Notes under the pieces: generated by a model
What the model was told of the DNA's origin: nothing
The model's database searches: none
Seen by the model: only the letters and a program-made list of their open reading frames with translations
Translations under genes and position numbers: made by a program
Assembly: GCA_009917555.1 (NCBI GenBank)
Contig: QZDX01000013.1
Location: 1 to 64,000, forward strand
DNA: 64,000 nucleotides
Source of the DNA: a bacterium 1XD21-13
Lineage (GTDB): Bacteria > Bacillota > Clostridia > Lachnospirales > Lachnospiraceae
Direction: 5' to 3'
Shown: positions 23,842 to 32,754 of the stretch, piece by piece
Position numbering within the stretch: the stretch's first letter is position 1
Layout of the letters: each line of letters begins with the position of its first letter

Positions 23842-24336
23842 TCAGTCAGACTGCCGGAGCAGTTCTCTAAGGTTTACGTTTCCTTTTGTTTCTTTCGCGG
23901 AACCGATAAGCTTATATCTCTCCTTCACCTCCGGAAGAAGCTCCTCAATCTTGTTCCTGATCAGAGCCTCCGTGTTTTTCACACAGCCCTCCAACGCCTT
24001 TTCCACGGATGGGGAAAGCTGCCTTACAATATCCTGGTAAGCCTCCTCGGAAAGCCCCGTAAGTTCCGTATAGCCCTTTTCTCCATTTTTCACGGCCTGA
24101 CGTATGGCCGCAGCCTTTGTTGTCTCAATCCGGCTAAGCGTGGTCTGTGTAATACTATCTAGAACACGAATGGCCATGTCATAGGCTGCCGTAAGCATCT
24201 GGTTTTGCTCCGCCTGGGCTTCCGCTTTTTTCTTCTGAAAGAAAGCCCCAAGAATTGCAAACACATCTGTCAGAATCAGTAATGCCAGTGTTACCCCTAC
24301 GGCTCCTGCCGCACTAAGAAAAATTTCTTTCCACAT
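23842..24336 (-). CDS. Phage membrane protein, possible holin component
   Basis: 164 residues from ATG 24336 (GGGAGG seven bases upstream). One N-terminal membrane helix (about 5-30, LSAAGAVGVTLALLILTDVF) precedes a helical cytoplasmic part. It lies just after the Mor-like activator, so it is probably the first late gene, next to lysis functions. Family resemblance to phage_holin_6 / LL-H type holins is possible but not certain. Confidence 0.6.
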   Translation of the reverse strand: MWKEIFLSAAGAVGVTLALLILTDVFAILGAFFQKKKAEAQAEQNQMLTAAYDMAIRVLDSITQTTLSRIETTKAAAIRQAVKNGEKGYTELTGLSEEAYQDIVRQLSPSVEKALEGCVKNTEALIRNKIEELLPEVKERYKLIGSAKETKGNVNLRELLRQSD

Positions 24337-24440
24337 ATGAAAACCTCCCAAAATTATAATAGACATTGCAAAGATTTCTCCTTACAATGCCTATTGTATC
24401 AGCCCGTCCCCACAATGTCCTTTGTACGGTACGTTTTATT

Positions 24441-24800
24441 TTACAATCCGTTTTGCACCGGTCCCAGCAGATCCGCAATGGTCATTTGTCCCGGTATCAC
24501 CGGATGGCGGTATGTGCCGGTCCTAAGCTGCTCCCTGACCACGTTGTAGACGGTGGATTCGGAAACGCCATACTTTTTACTCAGCACCTTGATGTTCGTC
24601 CCGTCAAACTCCTTTTGAATCATACGATAAACCTTCAGCTTGACCACCTCACGCATCTGCGGAATGTAAATTCCGTTCCCTCCAAACATTTTCACCAGCT
24701 TCAGGAATCCGGGAACTCCCACGCACTCCGCTATCTGTCTGTGCTGCTCCTGCAAGTCCTCCAGGGTGATGTCGGATAGTGCAAGTTCTTCTGCTGCCAT
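24441..24800 (-). CDS. mor: Mor/C-family late transcription activator
   Basis: 119 residues from ATG 24800, with AGGAGG nine bases before; the longer reading to 24827 lacks a site. The hallmark FGGNGIYIPQ of Mu Mor and C lies in the N-terminal dimer domain. The C-terminal HTH is IKVLSKKYGVSESTVYNVVREQ. Mor-type proteins turn on middle/late genes of Mu-like phages. The position at the border of early and late genes fits this. The 100-base gap after it should hold the activated promoter; I cannot identify the boxes. Confidence 0.88.
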   Translation of the reverse strand: MAAEELALSDITLEDLQEQHRQIAECVGVPGFLKLVKMFGGNGIYIPQMREVVKLKVYRMIQKEFDGTNIKVLSKKYGVSESTVYNVVREQLRTGTYRHPVIPGQMTIADLLGPVQNGL

Positions 24801-24832
24801 TTTCGCACACCTCCTGCACTTTTGCAATCCCT

Positions 24833-25714
24833 TTATGCCGCAAGGGATGTATCTGCCTTCAATGCTTCACGGGTCTTGCTTCCGCAGATGCCGTCCGGGA
24901 GCTTTCCGGAGAAGGTACCCGGATGCGATGCCTGGAACGCCCGCAGGGCAAGGTCTGTCTTTGGGCCGAATTTCCCGTCAACCACAAGCTCATACCCTGC
25001 TTCCCTAAGCTCCCATTGGAGCCACCGCACGTCCTCCCTCGCCAACCCTACGGTCAGGCGGTTATATTTCAGCAGCTTACCGGAATCCTTGTATGGGTTC
25101 ATCGCCATGGTACCCGGCTTTACGGAGCCTACGCTGTCATACCAGAGATCCATATCCACGTTTCCGGAAATTCCGTGCACACGGCCCTTGCTGGAGAACT
25201 GCCAACCGCTTTCTCCTACGTTCGGCCTTAAACCGTCCTTTACCACACCTGTGTCACTGGATGAATAACGTGCGATCCAATATTTTGCCTGCAACCCTCC
25301 GCAGACATTCCGGTGCCAGTCCAGGTTGCAATAGATGTTACACTCATATCCGGCATTCCTTATCACCTTCATCCAGGCCTCCGCAATCTGCCTTACCTTT
25401 ACCTTTCCAAGAGAACGCTGCCTGGTCCATTCCAGATCCAGCCACACGCCCATCTCCAACTTACGGCCAGCCAGCGCATCCAATACTCCCTGGGCTTCCG
25501 CTTTTGCCTGGGCGATTGTTAAAGCATAGCTGTAACGGTACACTCCCCTAAAAAGTCCATGCCTGCCCGTTTCCTGATAATTATACTCAAAGGAGCTGTC
25601 CTTTCCTTTACTGTTCATCACACGCAGGATTGCAAAGTCAATTCCGCTTTCCTTCACCTTCCCCCATTCCGGTCTTCCTTGGTAACTGGATACATCAATT
25701 CCTTTCATACTCAT
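24833..25714 (-). CDS. Endolysin: GH25 muramidase with peptidoglycan-binding domain
   Basis: 293 residues. The GH25 lysozyme domain spans 1-205 with MKGIDVSSYQG at the start and catalytic acidic residues Asp93 and Glu95 in GVWLDLEW. A peptidoglycan-binding domain lies at about 215-290 (VGLAREDVRWLQWELREAGYELVVDGKFGPKT). There is no signal peptide, so release needs a holin. The ATG overlaps the GemA stop by 4 bases. Placing the endolysin before Mor, in the early-side cluster, is unusual compared with Mu. Confidence 0.9.
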   Translation of the reverse strand: MSMKGIDVSSYQGRPEWGKVKESGIDFAILRVMNSKGKDSSFEYNYQETGRHGLFRGVYRYSYALTIAQAKAEAQGVLDALAGRKLEMGVWLDLEWTRQRSLGKVKVRQIAEAWMKVIRNAGYECNIYCNLDWHRNVCGGLQAKYWIARYSSSDTGVVKDGLRPNVGESGWQFSSKGRVHGISGNVDMDLWYDSVGSVKPGTMAMNPYKDSGKLLKYNRLTVGLAREDVRWLQWELREAGYELVVDGKFGPKTDLALRAFQASHPGTFSGKLPDGICGSKTREALKADTSLAA

Positions 25715-26115
25715 TTTGTCTCCTCCTGTCCTTTTCTCATATTTTTTAACCCTTCAATCACCTTGGATGCCATGCTCCTTGACAGCCAGCGGTAATGATC
25801 CACACCAAACCGCTTACTAATAAAACCATTCAGACGCTTGTCATCCACCTTCCCTTCCTCCGTCACCCATCCAAGCTCCCTTGCCATGGACTGGATATAG
25901 GACATCTGCTTCCAGGTCATGCCCCCTGGCTCCTTTGTCCCTTTTCCCTCCAGGCTGTCAATCACCTGCACCGCCTCATGGATGGTAAGCTCCTTCAAGC
26001 TGTCCTTTCCGGTAAGCGTCGCCACGTGGATATGTAGCAGATCATTGTCCATCCCCCGTTCTCTGGCCGACGCATGGATTTTCCGCATCTGTGATGCCGT
26101 AATTCCTGCTGCCAT
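25711..26115 (-). CDS. GemA/Mu gp16-like regulatory protein (DUF1018)
   Basis: 134 residues. The ITASQMRKIHASARERGMDND start and the MTWKQMSYIQSMARELGW second half are typical of DUF1018, the Mu gp16/GemA family, with two related helical repeats. GemA of Mu affects host gene expression and DNA topology. Good AGGAGG site. It stands between Gam and the endolysin. Confidence 0.82.
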   Translation of the reverse strand: MAAGITASQMRKIHASARERGMDNDLLHIHVATLTGKDSLKELTIHEAVQVIDSLEGKGTKEPGGMTWKQMSYIQSMARELGWVTEEGKVDDKRLNGFISKRFGVDHYRWLSRSMASKVIEGLKNMRKGQEETK

Positions 26116-26128
26116 CTGCTCTCCTCCT

Positions 26129-26623
26129 CTACTTGTCCTGTACCGTTTCCTTCTCCACCTCGTACCAGAAGGTGTCTGTCTTCTTTAAGGAAGCTCCTAC
26201 ATTCATAATCTCCTTCTCTTCGTAGGTTTTCAGCACTTCCTTGTTGACCGTGACCGTCGTGTTGAGACAGTCCAGCATCCCGTTACGCTTCAGGTTCTCA
26301 ATTACGGTCTTCACGTTCTTGGGAAGCATCAGCTTAGTGGAAATCCGGAAACCCACCGTTCCAAAGGCAAGCTTCCGGCTCTTGCCCTGAAGCTCCCCCT
26401 TGTGTTCCGTCACGTACTGCTGGATCATCAGCTCCTGGATTTTGACGGCGTTTTCATGGGATTTGATCTTTTCCTTGGCTTCCGCCTTGATTTCCGCAAT
26501 CAGACTGTTCATCTCCGATTCAATGACCGATATTTCATTCTGGGCGTCTCCAATCTTCTTCAGTGCGTCATTGACCTCGTTCCAGTCTCCTAAAACCTGC
26601 TCCGTTACTTTTTTCCTAGCCAT
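26129..26623 (-). CDS. gam: Mu Gam-like nuclease inhibitor
   Basis: 164 residues; long N-terminal coiled coil (about 20-85) and the conserved body RKLAFGTVGFRISTKLMLPKNVKTVIENLK. Mu Gam binds DNA ends as a Ku-like dimer and protects them from host exonucleases. Same location as in Mu, downstream of B. Confidence 0.85.
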   Translation of the reverse strand: MARKKVTEQVLGDWNEVNDALKKIGDAQNEISVIESEMNSLIAEIKAEAKEKIKSHENAVKIQELMIQQYVTEHKGELQGKSRKLAFGTVGFRISTKLMLPKNVKTVIENLKRNGMLDCLNTTVTVNKEVLKTYEEKEIMNVGASLKKTDTFWYEVEKETVQDK

Positions 26624-26855
26624 ATACCTGCTCCTCCTCTTCCTTTCCCTTCTCCTGATCCTTTGGCATGTCCTTTCTGGCGAAAAAATTTGGAATCCTT
26701 AATTCGCCCAATCCCTTTTTCACCGGGGCGCGGCCGCAATAGATATTGACCGCTGCCACGTTGAAATGCTGCATTGTCGCATGGGCCAGGTCATTGATAA
26801 GCTCCGCGCATTTCTTTGCCTCCGGCCCGTCCAGTAAAATCTCCACCTTCTGCAT
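26616..26855 (-). CDS. Small early phage protein, unknown
   Basis: 79 residues, overlapping gam by 8 bases. Contains one hydrophobic alpha/beta core (AKKCAELINDLAHATMQHFNVAAVNIYCG) and an acidic/basic tail. It is in the semi-essential early region where Mu also has small unknown genes. No family recognised. Confidence 0.6.
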   Translation of the reverse strand: MQKVEILLDGPEAKKCAELINDLAHATMQHFNVAAVNIYCGRAPVKKGLGELRIPNFFARKDMPKDQEKGKEEEEQVYG

Positions 26856-26866
26856 GATATCCTCCT

Positions 26867-27190
26867 TTACCGTTTGATTAACCGCCTTTCTAACTCTTTG
26901 ATGTCATAACCATGCTGCTCGAAATTGAAAAACTTGTTTTTCTCCTTTTGTTTAACAGGCTGCCCCGCCGCTTTCTGCTTCTGAAGGTTCCGCATGATCC
27001 CAATGGTGTAGTTCTCCTTGTATTCCGGGTACCGCATGGTATGAATACGCAGCGCCTCCTCCACCACCTCCGGTTCAAAGGCCTCCCAGCTCTTTTCCAC
27101 CCTGTCTATCACGGACTGTGCTACTCTTCCGGATTTTCTGGTCCTGCGGATGAGGGACCAGTATTGTTCTTTTAAGTCCTCGGAAACCAT
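26867..27190 (-). CDS. Early phage protein, possible replication accessory
   Basis: 107 residues, 3 bases after the MuB-like gene. Helical, with the repeated pattern VEEALRIHTMRYPEYKENYTIGIMRNLQKQK that resembles replication-organiser type proteins. It could act with the transposition/replication complex, but this is inferred from position only. Confidence 0.55.
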   Translation of the reverse strand: MVSEDLKEQYWSLIRRTRKSGRVAQSVIDRVEKSWEAFEPEVVEEALRIHTMRYPEYKENYTIGIMRNLQKQKAAGQPVKQKEKNKFFNFEQHGYDIKELERRLIKR

Positions 27191-27193
27191 AAA

Positions 27194-28123
27194 TCACCTC
27201 CCAATATTCATCTCACGCATCATCCGAGCCAGGTTCCCCGCCGTGATTTCCTCTCCGAACATGGCTGCCGTGTTTACAAATACGTTGACCGCCCCCCGCA
27301 GGCCGTAGCCCGTATGGCAGATCTGGCTCAGGATGTCCAGGGCGTCCTCTTTAAGCTGTGCAGCCCCAAAGACCTTTCCCACATCCGCTTTGGTGATGTT
27401 ATGGACGGATACCGGTTCCCTCATCCCTATCCGGGAGAAAAGCTGGGCGAAGTCTGCCTTGCCGGAGCCCTTAAGCTTGGAATAAACCTCCTCGTTTCCA
27501 ATCAGGCACACACCAACCTCCGCTTCATCCGCCAGGCAGCGGATGTGGTTCAGCGCCCGGACGGTGAGGTGCTGGGCCTCGTCAATCAGGATGACCCTGC
27601 CGGAGCCCTTCAGACGGCTCACTAACTCGCTGGTAATCTTCCTTGCCACACGCTCCCGAACGCCCAGGCGCTCTGCCAGAAGCTCGTTCACCCCGGTGAT
27701 GGACGCATAGGTGGGGGAAATGGTGATCCCCACCGCCAGGCTGTTCTCTTTCAGATAATGCCGGAATGCCTGGGTCTTCCCAATTCCGGCATCCCCGTAT
27801 ACGACGGCGATCTTTTCCCTTAAGTGGCTGTACTTCATGGCGTTCCCTACCATCTTGGAAATGGTGGTCTCCACATAGGGCGGATCCGAAAGAGCTACTT
27901 TCTTCTTTTCACTCAGCTCCGCCAGGTTTTTGACCTTCGGGACAATGGTGTGGGGGGTCTTATAGCTCCCGGCCAGGAAGCTTGACAAGGCCCCGGAGGA
28001 AATCCCAAGCTCCTGTGCCACCGCCGTCTGCGTCTTCCCGGTTCTTGCTATGTATGATTTTAAAAACCGTACCGCTTGCTCCATGGTCATTTCCTCTTCC
28101 TGCTTTTCTAATTCTGCGGTCAT
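27194..28123 (-). CDS. MuB-like AAA+ transposition target protein
   Basis: 309 residues. An N-terminal XRE-type HTH (about 25-60, QTAVAQELGISSGALSSFL) as in MuB is followed by an AAA ATPase: Walker A GDAGIGKT at 110-117, Walker B VILIDEAQ at 177-184. MuB captures target DNA and stimulates MuA. The ATG overlaps the transposase stop (ATGA). Confidence 0.9.
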   Translation of the reverse strand: MTAELEKQEEEMTMEQAVRFLKSYIARTGKTQTAVAQELGISSGALSSFLAGSYKTPHTIVPKVKNLAELSEKKKVALSDPPYVETTISKMVGNAMKYSHLREKIAVVYGDAGIGKTQAFRHYLKENSLAVGITISPTYASITGVNELLAERLGVRERVARKITSELVSRLKGSGRVILIDEAQHLTVRALNHIRCLADEAEVGVCLIGNEEVYSKLKGSGKADFAQLFSRIGMREPVSVHNITKADVGKVFGAAQLKEDALDILSQICHTGYGLRGAVNVFVNTAAMFGEEITAGNLARMMREMNIGR

Positions 28124-30069
28124 AATTCTTCTCCTTTCTGCGCTGCCTCAATCCTATTTACGGCAATGGTCCAGTCCATGGGCTCCGCCCCTGCCGCCAT
28201 GCCAAGGCTGACGCTCTGCTCCGTCTCGTCTATTTTTCTAATTGGTGTAATAATCTTGGGGTCCAGGTGCTCCCCAAGCTCCAGGTTTCGCTCGGCCTCG
28301 GCAAGCTTCAGGGCCAATGCGTCCTCGGCCTGGATGCCTTTCTCTTTCTTGTAAGCCTTTACGGTCCTCTCCAAGCGACGCTGCTCACGCATCTGCTCGC
28401 CCACCTGCTCCTTGCTTGCGAAGTAGCTCAATGCGTTCCGCTGCTGTGCGGTGCACAGGAAACGGTCCTGTTCGTCATAAACCCGTACCTCGTAGAGGTT
28501 GTCCGGGTTATAGCGGAAGTAGACGCTTTCCCCCAGATGGCCCCGCCAAAGCTCTTCTGACCAGAAATCAATCTCCGTGCCGTAGAGCCGAAGTACCAAG
28601 CCATTGCGTTTCACTTTCTGCATCCGGGAGTTACGCAGCATCATCAGGTTCAGCTCTTCCCGGGTGGCCGTCCGTAGCTCGTACAGGTTTTCCTGATAGA
28701 CCTGGTTCCTGGTCTTTCCCCTCATGCCGGATCCAGTGTGGGCCTGGTAATTGAACCAGCCTTCCAAGTACACGTCCACGTACCGCTCAAAGTCCGCATA
28801 GGGGGTAAAGTTGGACGCTTTCTTCTCCAACGCTTTCAGCCGTTCCGGGCGTTCCAGGATGTTTCCCCCGGTGTAACCCTCAAACAGCTTGGAAAAGCAC
28901 TCCTTCACCTCACGAAAGGCCCTCTCAATAATCTTCGCCTTGGCGTTCCTTACCATGGCCGTCCGGAACTCAATCTGAAGGTTGTCCAAAATGGTGGGGA
29001 TGTAATGCTCCTCCGCCCTCCCGTTCTTACGGAAACCCCGGCCTCCGATATCATGGGTCAGGAATTCCCGGCCATTATCTGACAGGATCCTCTTTGGTAT
29101 CCCGTACCGTTCAATCCCCCGGCGCAGGGCCTGCAAGGTTGCGTCCGAACAGGGGGCGTCCGTCACATACCACCCCATCATCTTCCGGGAACGGACGTCC
29201 AGAAAGGCCGTCAGGTACACCCGGATCGGCTTCTTGTGCTCGCCGTCATCCACGAAGATGTCAAAGGTATGGTTGTCGCAGACCCAGATGTCATTGGAAT
29301 TCAGGTCCGTGTAAAGACGCTTGATGTAGGGGGCACATTGATCCTTGTATGCTTTTTCTCCTAAGCGGAAATATTTCAAGACTGACACATCAATCCTCCT
29401 CTCAATCTCTCTGGCAAAGGTGCTTTCACTGGATAAAGGCAGCAGGTCTTCCTTTTCAATGTGCCTAAGCTCCAGCTCCGTCAAACGGATACACTCACGG
29501 ACAGCCGGACGCGCCTCATCCAGATAGTAATACTCAAAAATATCCCATACCGCATCCGGAACGGCCTTCCTGTGGTTCTCATGCTTTCCCCTGCCGTCGG
29601 CCAGGGCGCACTCTCCAAACTCCTTTAGAGCTTTCTTCTTCCGGTACAGCATACGGACGGTAAACCGGCGCTTCGGGTAGGATGCCTGGAGAAAGGCTAC
29701 ATATTTTTCATCCAGCTCTCCTTTCCTGCCGGGACCCTTCCGATACTCTTCCCACTCCTGAAGGACACGCTTCCAGAATGCCGCCTCCATGCGTTCCTCT
29801 TCCGTCAGCTTTTCCACGGAATCCGGGAGCAGTCTGGGACCCGGCGGAGCAGCTTCCTTTGACTTCTCCTTGATTCCATGAATCCGGTTGTACTTGCGGA
29901 TAATCTTTGGATCACATTCGGCCAGGGGGATCTCGTAGCTTAAGCCATTCTTGCCGCCTGCTCCGAAGCGTTCGGTGGCTTTGAGTTTACCAGAAGTTAT
30001 GAGTTTCCTTACATATTGAACAGTACACCCTTTTAATTCCGCATATTCGCTAACTGATACGGTCTCCAC
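28120..30069 (-). CDS. MuA-like DDE transposase
   Basis: 649 residues with a GTG start at 30069. Residues 1-60 form an excisionase-like or winged HTH (SEYAELKGCTVQYVRKLI). The rve-type catalytic core has Asp265 (WVCDNHTFD), Asp331 (ILSDNGREF) and Glu382 (KAKIIERAF). A Mu-type beta-barrel C-terminal domain follows (about 480-560), ending with a Lys/Glu-rich tail. It performs integration and replicative transposition with MuB. All three catalytic residues are intact. Confidence 0.93.
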   Translation of the reverse strand: METVSVSEYAELKGCTVQYVRKLITSGKLKATERFGAGGKNGLSYEIPLAECDPKIIRKYNRIHGIKEKSKEAAPPGPRLLPDSVEKLTEEERMEAAFWKRVLQEWEEYRKGPGRKGELDEKYVAFLQASYPKRRFTVRMLYRKKKALKEFGECALADGRGKHENHRKAVPDAVWDIFEYYYLDEARPAVRECIRLTELELRHIEKEDLLPLSSESTFAREIERRIDVSVLKYFRLGEKAYKDQCAPYIKRLYTDLNSNDIWVCDNHTFDIFVDDGEHKKPIRVYLTAFLDVRSRKMMGWYVTDAPCSDATLQALRRGIERYGIPKRILSDNGREFLTHDIGGRGFRKNGRAEEHYIPTILDNLQIEFRTAMVRNAKAKIIERAFREVKECFSKLFEGYTGGNILERPERLKALEKKASNFTPYADFERYVDVYLEGWFNYQAHTGSGMRGKTRNQVYQENLYELRTATREELNLMMLRNSRMQKVKRNGLVLRLYGTEIDFWSEELWRGHLGESVYFRYNPDNLYEVRVYDEQDRFLCTAQQRNALSYFASKEQVGEQMREQRRLERTVKAYKKEKGIQAEDALALKLAEAERNLELGEHLDPKIITPIRKIDETEQSVSLGMAAGAEPMDWTIAVNRIEAAQKGEEL

Positions 30070-30170
30070 AAAATCACCGCCTTTCCCTTGACCTTCGCCT
30101 GTTTTTCTGCTACGCTTTAAGTGTTTGTTTTACTTGTGCCGGTTTCCCGTTCCAGCGGGGCCGGCATCTT

Positions 30171-30380
30171 TCATTCTCCCTCTTCCGTTCCATGATCATA
30201 CTTCTCAAGTGCCTGGCGCATCCGCTCCTTATGGCTCTTGTTTCGCCCGACCATGACGTCCGAGACCACCCTGGAATTCACTTTAACCATGCGGGCAAAC
30301 TCAACGTTGGTCAGGTTCCGTTTCATCAGTTCCGTCCGGAGCCACAGTCCGAACTCCGTATACTCATTTGTCCGTCTCAC
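30171..30380 (-). CDS. Ner-like HTH regulator
   Basis: 69 residues with a GTG start at 30380 (GGAGG eight bases before). XRE/Ner-type HTH: FGLWLRTELMKRNLTNVEFARMVKVNSRVVSDVM. It lies immediately upstream of the transposase gene, where Mu has ner, a repressor of the early and repressor promoters. The 100 bases to the transposase contain a GC-rich hairpin around 30137-30164 (GCCGG / CCGGC outer stem). Confidence 0.7.
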   Translation of the reverse strand: MRRTNEYTEFGLWLRTELMKRNLTNVEFARMVKVNSRVVSDVMVGRNKSHKERMRQALEKYDHGTEEGE

Positions 30381-30452
30381 TCCATTCTCCTCCTTTCCGG
30401 CGTGTCATGCCGCCACTGGGGAAGCTGCTCCCCCACGCTCAGGGCCTGAGGC

Positions 30453-31280
30453 CTATTTAACGTCGCCCTGACGACCATTGTTTCCACTATCCTTAAGCCA
30501 AAAGCCCAAAGGACTGCTATTTGCCTGGATCAAAGTTTTTCTGCTTCCCATATAGAAGTCCGCTTCTTTATCCAATATCCTGACCTTTGAACAACCCTGG
30601 AATGGCTTTAAATTACAAACATCATATAATACTGCAACCTCTTCAGTTTCAAATTCATGAGCATTACCATTTAATGTAAAATAATTTTTATATTCTATTT
30701 TCATTCTTGCACATGTATTTTGCTTTGTAGCTTCTATACATATGAAAACCCACGCACCTTCTTTCTCATGTTTTTCTTTCAGATTAAAATTTGCATTACA
30801 ATTACCTTCATCATTTCTGGCCCTCACCAATGATGCCAAAGCATTTGTCATCTTTGGTAAAATGCTTGCTTTTATGGAAGAATCATCTTTCAACTCCTTC
30901 TGAATCCAATTGCAAATAGAATCTATTGTTTTATCTACATTTTCCATATATATTGCCTCATCTCCTATTTCTTTTTTCATTGCTTTTTGGAACTCTTCAA
31001 CCGTGCCTATTGAACGATACTGCATATGTTCTTTTAGAAAACCTATTATTAAATTGTTAATTCTGACTTGCTCTTGATTTTCCCCAAATTTTTCTATAGT
31101 AATTTTTGTATCACGTTCATACATTGTGATTAACTGTTTTTCTGTCATCCTTCTCCACCTCAATTTCAGTTCATAAAGTCTCTTTTGGGCCCTTTCCTTA
31201 TCCATGAAAGGAATCTCTTCCAAATCCTTTTCTGCATAAAATTTCAGTTTAGCTGTGTAAACCTGATCATTAATCTTCAT
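30453..31280 (-). CDS. Early phage protein of unknown function
   Basis: 275 residues, Lys/Glu-rich, with no signal peptide or membrane segment. The N-terminal 150 residues are helical; the C-terminal half is beta-rich (VFICIEATKQNTCARMKIEYKNYFTLNG). The gene is more AT-rich than its downstream neighbours, suggesting later acquisition. Its place between the XRE regulator and the Ner-like gene is a variable slot in Mu-like phages and could hold a superinfection or anti-defence function, but there is no direct sequence evidence. Confidence 0.65.
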   Translation of the reverse strand: MKINDQVYTAKLKFYAEKDLEEIPFMDKERAQKRLYELKLRWRRMTEKQLITMYERDTKITIEKFGENQEQVRINNLIIGFLKEHMQYRSIGTVEEFQKAMKKEIGDEAIYMENVDKTIDSICNWIQKELKDDSSIKASILPKMTNALASLVRARNDEGNCNANFNLKEKHEKEGAWVFICIEATKQNTCARMKIEYKNYFTLNGNAHEFETEEVAVLYDVCNLKPFQGCSKVRILDKEADFYMGSRKTLIQANSSPLGFWLKDSGNNGRQGDVK

Positions 31281-31367
31281 TCTTTCAAGTATTGCCCCTT
31301 CTGATTTGTTCCTATATAATATCTATAAAGGTTCCCCAACCTTATCAAATCAGAAAGGAGGCACATC

Positions 31368-31571
31368 TTGGAAAAATTGATAAGAAAAAGCGGATTCTGC
31401 CCTATTCAGCAGTGTGACACCTTCATAACAATCACCTATGTTGGAAACTTTCCTTTAAACTCTGTTCGTTATGAAAAGGGATCTTCTGAATGCTCCTACA
31501 AAGAGCTTACGGGCGAATGCGATATCAAATGTCCCATTCTAGAATCTGCTCCAACAATACTTAACCCTTAA
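31368..31571 (+). CDS. Small Cys-rich protein, counter-oriented in the early region
   Basis: 67 residues with a TTG start at 31368, AAGGAGG six bases upstream. Five Cys (CPIQQC ... SECSY ... GECDIKCP) suggest a zinc-binding fold. The gene points against the early operon, and may be expressed in the lysogen from its own promoter; TTG-start cargo genes of this kind occur in prophage early regions. No family recognised. Confidence 0.6.
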   Translation: MEKLIRKSGFCPIQQCDTFITITYVGNFPLNSVRYEKGSSECSYKELTGECDIKCPILESAPTILNP

Positions 31572-31613
31572 TCATGAGCATGCTGCTCCAACAGCATGCT
31601 CATACGTCATTCT

Positions 31614-32168
31614 TTAGGTAAAAGTAAATGCCCTTTCACCACTTCCGGTTTTAACGTTGATTGCAATTTCCGAATCCATTAAACCACTCCATAAAATAGC
31701 CTCTTGATCAACAGCCATATTTATCACATTCAAATCTAATGTAAGCCTGGAAATCTGGCCTGCCACTTGCTCCAGTTTATAGCTCCGCACACCATCTATC
31801 CTATGGCCGTCAATGTATATCTCTGTAAAGATACCTCCTTTGCCCTTGCTCCGGATTCCAACCTTTGGATACCTTTGCTCTTCCGCTTTTTCCATCTCAT
31901 TAGCCTTATCCGAAAAAAATGATTCACTAAATATAAACGGATATCCCTCTCCTTTCAAGAGCCAGTTGTAAGGCACGTTAAACTCATATGCCACTAACTT
32001 TGTGAAAATATCAGAGGGTATTTCTTCACCAGTCTCTACCTTGCTAATATAAGATCCGGAAACCAATACTCTTTCTGCAAACGCAGATTGTTTTAGGTTC
32101 ACCCTTTCTCTTAGAAACCTCATTCTTTCACCTATCGTATTCATTTTTACGTCAGGCATCTCATCCAC
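31614..32168 (-). CDS. XRE-family regulator, first gene of the early operon
   Basis: 184 residues with a GTG start at 32168 (AGGAGG ten bases before). HTH at about 10-65 (MRFLRERVNLKQSAFAERVLVSGSYISKVETG). The C-terminal 110 residues are beta-rich without a visible LexA-type serine/lysine pair. It is read from the strong early promoter, divergently from the immunity repressor, so it may act as the Cro counterpart. The alternative upstream ATG (32243) lacks a site and lies in the leader. Confidence 0.75.
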   Translation of the reverse strand: MDEMPDVKMNTIGERMRFLRERVNLKQSAFAERVLVSGSYISKVETGEEIPSDIFTKLVAYEFNVPYNWLLKGEGYPFIFSESFFSDKANEMEKAEEQRYPKVGIRSKGKGGIFTEIYIDGHRIDGVRSYKLEQVAGQISRLTLDLNVINMAVDQEAILWSGLMDSEIAINVKTGSGERAFTFT

Positions 32169-32274
32169 TTCCCTTTCACCTCCTTTCCCATCCCAACGGC
32201 CTATACTAAAATTTCCGGCACAATCTCCAGAATAAGTGTACAAACCGATTGCTTTTTGCTAAAATGATAATGCT

Positions 32275-32345
32275 TTACAGATGTATCCGTATTTATAATA
32301 TCTCGTATTTTTGAGATTGTCAAGAATTTTCTCGTTAACTTGAGA
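32275..32345 (-). promoter_or_regulatory. Divergent early/repressor promoter with operators
   Basis: On the minus strand TTGACA (32318-32323), a 17-base spacer and TATTAT (32295-32300) form a near-consensus sigma-A promoter for the early operon. The spacer lies entirely within the inverted repeat ATCTCAAAAATACGAGAT. A second related dyad (TCTCGTTAACTTGAGA, 32330-32345) lies by the repressor ribosome-binding site. A third motif, TTACAGATGTATCCGTA, is at 32275-32291 near the expected start point. The plus-strand repressor promoter is probably TTGAGA / TTAACT. Confidence 0.75.
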
Positions 32346-32361
32346 TTTAGGAGGTGATTTT

Positions 32362-32754
32362 ATGGTGCCTGATATTGATGCAATTACAGTAGGAAAACGA
32401 ATATGCCAAAAAAGAAAGGAGCTAAAGCTTACTCAAACAAACATAAAAGAAAGTATTGGCATTTCATCCGGTAATATGAGTGAGATAGAAAATGGTAAAA
32501 TCCTACCTAGTGCTTCAAATTTGCTACGTCTATCTGACTTATTCAACTGCTCTATGGAATGGATTTTAACCGGGAATTCTTCAAATCACGAGAATTCAAA
32601 TTTCATTACTTCTCGTGAAGCAGATCTTGTTGAGGGTTTCCGAAAACTTTCAGAATGTGAAAAAAATGAGTTACTAGAAATTTTAAATTTAAAACTTCGT
32701 AAAGAAAAAGAGAGAAGCTTATCATCCAATTTAAAAAATGAAAAATTAGCCTGA
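32362..32754 (+). CDS. Immunity repressor (XRE family)
   Basis: 130 residues; ATG at 32362 with AGGAGG just upstream. HTH at 8-62 (GKRICQKRKELKLTQTNIKESIGISSGNMSEIENG), followed by a short acidic/basic tail for oligomerisation. It is the only gene reading toward the right terminus and faces the early operon, like Mu c. Probably binds the ATCTC/GAGAT dyads to hold the lysogenic state. There is no peptidase domain, so induction is not by a LexA-like self-cleavage. Confidence 0.82.
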   Translation: MVPDIDAITVGKRICQKRKELKLTQTNIKESIGISSGNMSEIENGKILPSASNLLRLSDLFNCSMEWILTGNSSNHENSNFITSREADLVEGFRKLSECEKNELLEILNLKLRKEKERSLSSNLKNEKLA

